DNA of 11,292 bases from Desulfobacter sp. (GTDB taxonomy: Bacteria > Desulfobacterota > Desulfobacteria > Desulfobacterales > Desulfobacteraceae): positions 1 through 11,292 of the forward strand of contig JAQYWJ010000053.1 in NCBI GenBank assembly GCA_030145005.1, read 5' to 3'. Below, piece by piece: positions 5,734 through 11,292 of the stretch. Below the pieces are notes generated by a model that was not told the DNA's origin, made no database searches, and worked only from the letters and a program-made list of their open reading frames with translations. How positions within the stretch are numbered: the stretch's first letter is position 1; the number at the start of each line of letters is the position of its first letter. Both the position numbers and the translations under genes were made by a program.

Positions 5734-7986
5734 TCAGCAACTAGAGAAAAGGATTTCATTGACCTGACGGCAAAGCAAATTATCCATATCCAGAATCGTG
5801 TTGTCAATGCGCCGGACCGGAACCATTCCCATGAGTGCATTGGTCACAAACACGTACGGCAGTGCGCAAAACGTTTCAACATCCACAGAAGCCTGGGTTG
5901 CAATAAAGCCTTTTTTTGCCATAATCTGCATTACGCACTTAAGCGTTATCCCATTGAGTACATGACTGGAAGCAGGCACGACCATATTTTTTCCATCCAG
6001 GGCCAGGATATTGCAGGTATTTGTTTCAGATACAGTGCCGTCTGAATTTAAAATCAGGCATTCATCCGCGCCATGATCAAGAGCAAAGGCACGGGCCAGG
6101 TCGTAGAACAGGTAATTCATGGATTTATGGTCTGCCAAAAATGAGTGCCGGGCATGGGGAAAGGTAACCAGATCAAGGCCTTTTTTATCAAGCAGTTCAA
6201 GGCGGTGTACATAGGTGCGGATAAAGGCGGCAGCAAATACATGCCGCCCCGGCCGGTCATCCTTTGCCGCCACAAGCTTGACCGCGCAGGTCTTTTGTTC
6301 AAACCCATTTTGGGAAATAAGCTGTCCGATAACCGATTCCCAGCAGATATCCGGCAAAGACCCGCCAAACACAGAATGCCAGGACTTTTCCAACCGCCGG
6401 ATATGTTCAGGCAGTCGAATGGGAATTCCCGCGTCCACCCGGATGGTTTCGAAAAGTCCGGCCCCGTATAAAAAACCTGTGATATCGGCCGGCACCCGGG
6501 CAAGGTTCTGGGGGACAAAGCAGCCGTTTACCCAGGCTATGACCGGTTTTTCAATGTTTTGGACCGCCCCTTGTGCAAGGGTATCCATCAGGGTTTTTCC
6601 CTTGGCCAGAGTCTCCTCAAACTCTTTTTGGGGATCTGAATCATAGACCACGCCGCCGCCCACGGAAAAATTCAGCCGCCCGTCATGAACCACGGCGGTG
6701 CGAATGGCAATGGAGAGATCCATAGTGCCATGGAAGCTTAAGTATCCAATGGAACCGGTATACACATGGCGCTTTACAGGTTCGAGCGCGTCAATAATTT
6801 CCATGGCGCGGATCTTGGGGCAACCGGTGATGGAGCCCCCTGGAAAGGCGGCCCGGACCACTGCAGCGCAGGAAACACCCTCTTTCAGGCGACCTTCAAC
6901 CACAGATACCAGATGAAACACATTGTCATAGGATTCCAGGCGTTTGTGGGCTGTCACCTCCACAGAATCATGTTCTGTGACCCGGGACAGATCATTGCGC
7001 ATCAGGTCCACAATCATGGTCAGTTCAGCATCATCCTTGGTGCTCAGGGATAAGATTTTCGCGGTTTCCCTGTCCTGTTCAGGTGTGTTCCCACGGGCAA
7101 TGGTTCCCTTGATAGGCCGTGTCTCAACAGTCTGGTCCTCAACTTTGAGAAAGCGCTCGGGCGACGTGGAGACCACCTGGTGGTCCCCGGCCTGGACAAA
7201 GGCGAAAAAGGGGGCGGGATTCTTTTCAAACAACTTTAAAAACAGGGCATAGGCATCACCGCTGAAACCGGTTTCAAAACGCTGTGACAGATTGGCCTGG
7301 TAGATATCCCCCTGTCTTAAATGCTCAATAATCTGTGATACGGCTGACAGATATTCCGGTTTGGCAAATGAAGAGACAAGTCCTGTGCCGTCAGCGCAGA
7401 AGATGCCGGGCTGCCAGGGTTGTTCAAGCCGATTTACAAAGAATTCTTCCCTGGCCAGGACATCTTTTTGTCCTCTATCCCAGTCAAACACGGGCAGACA
7501 AAGCCGGTTTTCACAGGTTTTTCGATCCTGGATCAAAATGACGGACGGGGCATACAGACAGATATCGGGCAAACCGTTGCCCACACAGGTCTTGGGAAGG
7601 TCTTCGATTTTGTCTTTTAGATCATAGGCAAAATAGCCGAACAGACCGGCGGTCACAGGCAGTTTGAATGTCTTATCAAAAAAGGAAAGTTTTTTAATCA
7701 GGGTATCAACCAGATCAAAAGGGTCCTGTTCTGTTTCATGGCAGACAAAGTCCCCGGCTGAATCTCTAACTTTAATACGGATCGTGTTCCCAGTTCCTTT
7801 CATCGTCAGCCAGGGATCGGCGGCAAGGATATGGTACCGGGCACAGTCCAGATCAGATCCGGACAAAAGCACCACCGTGCCCTCCTGCCGGCAAAATCGG
7901 GCAGCAGCATGCTCAAATGGCAGATCAAAATTTAAACCCCGGATCACAATGTCGGTGATCCGGGGCAAAAAAAATTTTTCAGGCAT
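5734..7986 (-). CDS. pabBC: Fused aminodeoxychorismate synthase component I and aminodeoxychorismate lyase (PabB-PabC)
   Basis: A 750-residue cytoplasmic fusion catalysing two steps of 4-aminobenzoate synthesis for folate. The PabB part (about 1-480) converts chorismate to 4-amino-4-deoxychorismate, using ammonia from a PabA glutaminase not seen here. The PabC part (about 485-750) is a PLP fold-type IV lyase releasing pyruvate. PabB signatures: RQGDIYQANLSQRF (224-237), STSPERF (273-279), PIKGT (291-295) whose Lys293 marks PabB rather than anthranilate synthase (PIAGT), the DAELTMIVDLMRNDL block (319-333), PGGSITGCPK (382-391) and KEFEETLAKG (454-463). PabC signatures: YGAGLFETIR (507-516), probable PLP Lys621 in DHKSMNY, and the DGTVSETNTCNI block (649-660). 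The ATG overlaps the upstream MBL stop by one base (TAATG) and lacks a clear Shine-Dalgarno, so translation is probably coupled. Last gene of the rib operon. Confidence 0.95.
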   Translation of the reverse strand: MPEKFFLPRITDIVIRGLNFDLPFEHAAARFCRQEGTVVLLSGSDLDCARYHILAADPWLTMKGTGNTIRIKVRDSAGDFVCHETEQDPFDLVDTLIKKLSFFDKTFKLPVTAGLFGYFAYDLKDKIEDLPKTCVGNGLPDICLYAPSVILIQDRKTCENRLCLPVFDWDRGQKDVLAREEFFVNRLEQPWQPGIFCADGTGLVSSFAKPEYLSAVSQIIEHLRQGDIYQANLSQRFETGFSGDAYALFLKLFEKNPAPFFAFVQAGDHQVVSTSPERFLKVEDQTVETRPIKGTIARGNTPEQDRETAKILSLSTKDDAELTMIVDLMRNDLSRVTEHDSVEVTAHKRLESYDNVFHLVSVVEGRLKEGVSCAAVVRAAFPGGSITGCPKIRAMEIIDALEPVKRHVYTGSIGYLSFHGTMDLSIAIRTAVVHDGRLNFSVGGGVVYDSDPQKEFEETLAKGKTLMDTLAQGAVQNIEKPVIAWVNGCFVPQNLARVPADITGFLYGAGLFETIRVDAGIPIRLPEHIRRLEKSWHSVFGGSLPDICWESVIGQLISQNGFEQKTCAVKLVAAKDDRPGRHVFAAAFIRTYVHRLELLDKKGLDLVTFPHARHSFLADHKSMNYLFYDLARAFALDHGADECLILNSDGTVSETNTCNILALDGKNMVVPASSHVLNGITLKCVMQIMAKKGFIATQASVDVETFCALPYVFVTNALMGMVPVRRIDNTILDMDNLLCRQVNEILFSSC

Positions 7987-8603
7987 TATCTGAGAAAGGG
8001 GTTCATCCGCTTTTCATTGGCAATGGTGGTCTCAGGGCCATGTCCGGGATAGACAATGGTATTTTCGTCCAAATTCAGCAATTTGGTCTTAATGGAGGAT
8101 ATCAGGGTGTCATAATCGCCGCCGGGAAGGTCGGTGCGGCCGATTGAGCCCATAAAAAGGGTGTCTCCGACAAACAGGTGACCGGACGTGTAAAGGCTGA
8201 TGCCCCCGGGTGAGTGTCCCGGGGTGTGAATCACGTCAAAGGTAATATTGCCAAAGGAGATTGTATCGCCGTCCTTGAGATGAATGTCTGCAGGCGGGGA
8301 ATTTTCCGCCTTAAGACCGAACCTGGCAGCATGACTGGACAGGTCCAAAAGCATGGGTTCATCATCAGGATGAACGGCAATCTGAGCAGCCGTAGCGTCC
8401 TTCATTCTCTTGTTTGCCCCAACATGATCAAAATGACCATGGGTATTGATCAGATATTTTACCTTCAGTTCGGCCTCGGCAAGGGCCATGAGTATCCGGT
8501 CTGCATCATCACCCGGGTCAATGACAGCGGCCTGTTTTGTATCTTTACACCCTACAATAAAGCAGTTGGCCATAATAGGGCCGACTTCAAGTTTACGTAT
8601 CAT
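7986..8603 (-). CDS. Metallo-beta-lactamase-fold hydrolase (glyoxalase II/YcbL-like)
   Basis: A cytoplasmic MBL-fold metallohydrolase of 205 residues, probably a thioester or related hydrolase of the glyoxalase II-like group; substrate unknown. Metal ligands are visible: THGHFDH (54-60: His55, His57, Asp59, His60), His130 in HTPGHSPGG, Asp147 in VGDTLF and His188 in YPGHGPET. It lacks the long C-terminal substrate domain of true glyoxalase II, so it resembles the short YcbL type. I place the start at the ATG 8601-8603, which has an excellent AAGGAGG 8 nt upstream; the GTG at 8627 would put this ribosome site inside the coding region. The gene starts 32 nt after the nusB stop and its own stop overlaps pabBC by one base, so it is embedded in the rib-nusB-pabBC operon, though it has no known role in either pathway. 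Confidence 0.93.
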   Translation of the reverse strand: MIRKLEVGPIMANCFIVGCKDTKQAAVIDPGDDADRILMALAEAELKVKYLINTHGHFDHVGANKRMKDATAAQIAVHPDDEPMLLDLSSHAARFGLKAENSPPADIHLKDGDTISFGNITFDVIHTPGHSPGGISLYTSGHLFVGDTLFMGSIGRTDLPGGDYDTLISSIKTKLLNLDENTIVYPGHGPETTIANEKRMNPFLR

Positions 8604-8635
8604 CAAACCATCCTCCTTGTTCTTCACATCATCGT

Positions 8636-9049
8636 CTATGCCTCATGCTGGGCACGGATCCGGTCCAGTACCCCGTTGATGAACGGCCCGGAATCCCGGG
8701 TGCCGAATTTTTTGCCGATTTCAACCGCCTCATTAATGGATACGGATGACGGGATATCCGGCAAATTAAGCATTTCAAACACGGCAATACGCATGATATT
8801 TCTGTCCACTGCCGGCATACGGGAGATTTTCCAATTCTTGGCCCATTGGTCCAAAAGCGTGTCTATCTTTTCGCGGTTCTCCAGCACCCCTTCTACAAGT
8901 GTTTGAAAAAAAAGACGTGGCGGTTCACTTAAATCTTCCCCGTGCTGTTCAAGGAAGTCATCCATTTGCGGCCCCGAATCGGTTTTACTCAGATCCAAAG
9001 CAAACAGGGCCTGCAGGGCCAGTTCTCGGGATTTACGCCTGTCACCCAT
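8636..9049 (-). CDS. nusB: Transcription antitermination factor NusB
   Basis: A 137-residue all-helical RNA-binding protein which, with NusE (ribosomal protein S10), binds boxA RNA and supports rRNA antitermination. Length and motifs fit the family: RRKSRELALQALFALDL (4-20), the central WKISRMPAVDRNIMRIAVFE block (72-91) with its invariant Asp-Arg, and the C-terminal SVSINEAVEIGKKFG (102-116) and FINGVLDRI. It begins 3 nt after the ribH stop; the ribosome site is weak (GGAAT just upstream), suggesting coupling with ribH. The ribH-nusB order is common in bacteria. Confidence 0.97.
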   Translation of the reverse strand: MGDRRKSRELALQALFALDLSKTDSGPQMDDFLEQHGEDLSEPPRLFFQTLVEGVLENREKIDTLLDQWAKNWKISRMPAVDRNIMRIAVFEMLNLPDIPSSVSINEAVEIGKKFGTRDSGPFINGVLDRIRAQHEA

Positions 9050-9052
9050 GTT

Positions 9053-9520
9053 CTATTCCATAGTCGCGCACAGGTTTGCCATTTCAATGGCGCCCATGGC
9101 CACATCAAAGCCCTTGTTACCGGATTTTGTACCGGCACGTTCAATGGCCTGTTCAATGGTTTCAGTGGTGAGAATACCAAACATCACCGGCACTTTGGCC
9201 TCAAGACTGACGGCAGCAATACCCTTGGACACTTCGGCACAGACATAATCATAATGGGTGGTGGCCCCGCGGATCACGGCACCTAAACAGATAATGGCGT
9301 CATATTTTTTCGAGGCCGCCATTTTAGCTACTGCCAAAGGAATTTCAAAAGCCCCAGGCACCTTAACAATAGCAATATCGCTATCCTGTGCACCGCTTCT
9401 GATCAGACCATCCAACGCTCCTGACACAAGCTTGTCCACAATAAAATCATTGAACCTGGCGGCAACAATGCCAAATTTTTTGCCCTTGGCATCTAAATTT
9501 GCTTCGATTATCTGAGGCAT
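9053..9520 (-). CDS. ribH: 6,7-dimethyl-8-ribityllumazine synthase
   Basis: Condenses 5-amino-6-ribitylamino-uracil with 3,4-dihydroxy-2-butanone 4-phosphate to lumazine, the penultimate step of riboflavin synthesis. The 155-residue length is normal for subunits of the pentameric or icosahedral enzyme. Visible motifs: ARFND (21-25, substrate-stacking Phe), VPGAFEIP (54-61), GAVIRGATTHYDYV (80-93, with the proposed proton-transfer His89) and the phosphate-binding region near Arg128 in TTETIEQAIERAGTKSGNKG. The start at 9518-9520 has GGGAAG about 7 nt upstream. The two substrates come from RibBA (upstream in this operon) and RibD (not in the window), and the product feeds RibE. Confidence 0.98.
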   Translation of the reverse strand: MPQIIEANLDAKGKKFGIVAARFNDFIVDKLVSGALDGLIRSGAQDSDIAIVKVPGAFEIPLAVAKMAASKKYDAIICLGAVIRGATTHYDYVCAEVSKGIAAVSLEAKVPVMFGILTTETIEQAIERAGTKSGNKGFDVAMGAIEMANLCATME

Positions 9521-9558
9521 ATTATTTCTTCCCTTTATTATATTTTTTTACGGCACTG

Positions 9559-9680
9559 TGTTTGGACAAAGACTTGCCCAGATGCAAGGCGCAAGAATAT
9601 TTGCAACACCAAATAAATTGGCAATCAGGATTGCAAATATTCGCAGCAACGTCGCAGATGGGTGAGTATTTGTCCAAACA
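9559..9680. repeat. 122-bp near-palindromic intercistronic repeat between ribBA and ribH
   Basis: Outer arms TGTTTGGACAAA (9559-9570) and its exact complement (9669-9680) enclose a second perfect 12-bp pair, GAATATTTGCAA (9595-9606) and TTGCAAATATTC (9631-9642). The sequence between these pairs is also partly complementary (for example TTGCCCAGATGC against GCAGATGGGTGA). The whole unit can fold into one long imperfect hairpin with a ~24-nt apical region. One end touches the ribBA stop codon directly (stop at 9681-9683). There is no ORF and no T tract. It resembles dispersed palindromic (REP/BIME or MITE-like) elements; as RNA it may stabilise or attenuate the rib transcript. Confidence 0.7.
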
Positions 9681-10886
9681 TTATTTTATATGTAGTAAAT
9701 GGCCCATCTTGGCCTGCTTGCATTTCAAATACCCCTGATTGTAGGAATTGGGCGCCACTTCAATGGGCACCTGTTCCACAACGCTCAGGCCGTAACCTTC
9801 AAGCCCCACCATCTTCTTAGGATTATTAGTGAGCAGACGCATTTTGCGTACGCCCAGATCCACCAGCATCTGGGCACCGACACCGTAATCACGCAAGTCA
9901 GCGGAAAATCCAAGTTTTTCATTGGCCTGAACCGTATCCAAACCCTGGCGCTGGTATTCGTAGGCTTTCAATTTATTCACAAGGCCTATACCTCGGCCCT
10001 CCTGGCGTAAATACAGAATGACGCCGCAGCCTTCCTCATCCACCATTTTCATGGCCCGGCGGAGCTGATCCTGGCAGTCACAACGCAAAGAAGAAAAAAT
10101 ATCACCTGTCATGCATTCGGAATGCACCCGCACCAGAATATCCTTTTCCGGGTCAATTTCACCCTTAACCAGGGCAATATGGGTAAGATTGTCAATATCA
10201 TTCTCATAGGCAATGATTCTGAACTCACCGCCCACCCGGGTGGGAATAACGGTTTCAGCAGCCCGTTTTACAAAATTTTCTGTTTTTAACCGGTATTTAA
10301 CAAGATCCGCCACCGTGCAGATGCCGATGCCGTGCTTTTTAGCAAATTCTTCAAGGGAAGGCATCCGGGCCATGGTACCGTCATCATCCATAATCTCACA
10401 GATGACACCCGCCGGCTTCAGACCGGCAAGGCGTGCAAGATCTACAGAGCCTTCGGTCTGGCCGATGCGCACCATAACCCCGCCGTCCCGGGCCCGCAAA
10501 GGAAAAATGTGGCCTGGTCTTGCAATGTCCTGGGGTCCGGTCTCATCGTCCACTGCCGTCAAAATAGTGGTGGCCCTATCTGCGGCGGAGATACCTGTGG
10601 TCACACCGCGTTTGGCCTCGATGGAGACCGTAAACCCAGTCCCGTACTGGGAAGTATTGTGATCGACCATCATGGGAAGATCGAGCTTATCTGCAATACT
10701 TGAATCAAGGGACAGGCAGATGAGCCCCCGGCCATAAGTGGCCATAAAGTTAATGGCTTCCGGAGTTACGGCCTCGGCCGCCATTGTTAGATCCCCTTCG
10801 TTCTCCCTGTCCTCGTCATCCACCAGGATGACCATTTTTCCCTTTTTTATATCTTCAATCGCTTGTTCAATGGTTAAATGGGGCAT
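9681..10886 (-). CDS. ribBA: Bifunctional 3,4-dihydroxy-2-butanone 4-phosphate synthase / GTP cyclohydrolase II
   Basis: A 401-residue two-domain enzyme supplying both branches of riboflavin synthesis. Residues 1-200 (RibB) make dihydroxybutanone phosphate from ribulose 5-phosphate: VDDEDRENEGDL (22-33), TGISAADRATT (97-107), ARPGHIFPLRA (122-132) and GVICEI (160-165, Glu164 as metal ligand). Residues ~205-401 (RibA) open GTP to the pyrimidine precursor: HSECMTGDIFSSLRCDC (255-271) with zinc ligands Cys258, Cys269 and Cys271, RQEGRGIGL (294-302) and LRDYGVGAQ (331-339). At position 143 the sequence reads GQTE rather than the GHTE of E. coli RibB, so the second metal-ligand His is a Gln. The start at 10884-10886 has AAAGGA about 8 nt upstream. 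It lies 11 nt after ribE. Confidence 0.98.
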   Translation of the reverse strand: MPHLTIEQAIEDIKKGKMVILVDDEDRENEGDLTMAAEAVTPEAINFMATYGRGLICLSLDSSIADKLDLPMMVDHNTSQYGTGFTVSIEAKRGVTTGISAADRATTILTAVDDETGPQDIARPGHIFPLRARDGGVMVRIGQTEGSVDLARLAGLKPAGVICEIMDDDGTMARMPSLEEFAKKHGIGICTVADLVKYRLKTENFVKRAAETVIPTRVGGEFRIIAYENDIDNLTHIALVKGEIDPEKDILVRVHSECMTGDIFSSLRCDCQDQLRRAMKMVDEEGCGVILYLRQEGRGIGLVNKLKAYEYQRQGLDTVQANEKLGFSADLRDYGVGAQMLVDLGVRKMRLLTNNPKKMVGLEGYGLSVVEQVPIEVAPNSYNQGYLKCKQAKMGHLLHIK

Positions 10887-10897
10887 TTTGTTATCCT

Positions 10898-11292
10898 TTA
10901 CAAGAATCCGTTCCGGGCAAGAAATGACATACTGATGTCCAAATCGGCATCAGCACCGGCGTCGTTGGCACTTTTTGCGCTTTTTCCCTGCCCTGATAAA
11001 AATTTTTTCACATATTTTCCCAGCATATCCGTCTCAATATTGACGCGATCCCCTACGTTTTTAAATCCGATTGTTGTAATCTTTGCGGTATGGGGAATAA
11101 TACTTACCGAAAAACCGTTTTCCCAACATTGGTTGATGGTCAGGCTGATCCCGTCAATGGCAACAGAGCCTTTTTCTATCATCTCATCAGCCAGGTTTTC
11201 CGGCACCTGGATGTCATATATGATGGCATTGCTCCGGGTCTCAATTTTTGAGACCGTACCTGTGCCGTCTATGTGGCCTGATACCAGATGCC
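10898..11292 (-). CDS. ribE: Riboflavin synthase alpha chain (5' end outside window)
   Basis: Dismutates two 6,7-dimethyl-8-ribityllumazine molecules into riboflavin and the pyrimidine that RibH reuses. Only the last 130 codons are visible; the frame runs off the right edge, so the GTG at 11206 is internal. Upstream of it the same frame reads HLVSGHIDGTGTVSKIET, the hallmark of riboflavin synthase. Next come GSVAIDGISLTI (C-terminal barrel substrate loop), SIIPHTAKITTI and NIETDMLGKYVKKFL. The C-terminal tail is Ala/Asp/Ser-rich and ends in SFLARNGFL. Roughly the first 65-75 residues are missing by comparison with the usual ~210-residue length. ribBA begins 11 nt later, so they are clearly co-transcribed. 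Also called ribC in some nomenclatures. Confidence 0.96.
   Translation of the reverse strand, partial: HLVSGHIDGTGTVSKIETRSNAIIYDIQVPENLADEMIEKGSVAIDGISLTINQCWENGFSVSIIPHTAKITTIGFKNVGDRVNIETDMLGKYVKKFLSGQGKSAKSANDAGADADLDISMSFLARNGFL

Noticed and set aside
5686..5736. Second Sec candidate: the pabBC stop codon UGA following a Cys
   Set aside because: The PabC domain is complete at this point. The next in-frame stop comes only 16 codons later, with no family similarity in between. It is a normal stop.
8604..8627. GTG start for the MBL hydrolase at 8627
   Set aside because: The AAGGAGG ribosome site would then be inside the coding region; the ATG at 8603 is ideally spaced from it.
8214..8906. 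230-codon plus-strand frame opposite the MBL and nusB genes
   Set aside because: It runs antisense across two well-supported genes and encodes nothing recognisable.
1..11292. CRISPR arrays, tRNA or rRNA genes, transposase genes
   Set aside because: I looked on both strands and saw no regularly spaced direct repeats, no tRNA- or rRNA-like sequence, and no transposase or integrase motifs.

Overview
The window looks like chromosomal DNA of a sulfate-reducing member of the Desulfobacterota, probably Desulfobacterales-like. The main evidence is a complete prokaryotic-type ATP sulfurylase with the zinc-binding Cys cluster of dissimilatory enzymes, in its own transcription unit, in moderate-GC DNA with AT-rich spacers. 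The taxonomic call is an inference from gene content, not from a marker search.

Layout. (1) 2-1738, plus strand: 3' part of a PiT-family phosphate transporter with a C-terminal PhoU-like helical domain. (2) 1779-2363, minus strand: a small exported protein of unknown function, convergent with the transporter. (3) 2364-2794: a 431-bp gene-free spacer with an AT-rich inverted-repeat-bounded segment (2505-2662) and the strong intrinsic terminator of sat (2713-2750). (4) 2795-4072, minus: sat. (5) 4193-5588, minus: an exported DUF1573 protein followed 4 nt later by a HAD phosphatase. (6) 5734-11292, minus: a compact operon ribE(partial)-ribBA-ribH-nusB-MBL hydrolase-pabBC, with gaps of 11 nt or less or overlaps, except for a 122-bp near-palindromic repeat between ribBA and ribH.

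The most notable item is the DUF1573 gene (4839-5588). Simple ORF calling breaks it into a 68-aa and a 148-aa piece. Both pieces are in the same frame and are separated by a single in-frame UGA (5382-5384). That UGA stands where the family has the first Cys of its conserved C-G-C motif, so readthrough would give a Sec-Gly-Cys motif in one 249-residue secreted protein. Hairpins that could serve as a bacterial SECIS follow the UGA. I interpret this as a candidate selenoprotein of a family I do not know as an established selenoprotein family. A nonsense mutation or base-call error remains the alternative.

How the genes work together: ribE, ribBA and ribH supply riboflavin from GTP and ribulose 5-phosphate. 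nusB is a common companion of ribH. The same transcript runs on into a pabB-pabC fusion making 4-aminobenzoate for folate, which links two cofactor pathways. sat activates sulfate to APS, the first step of sulfate respiration.
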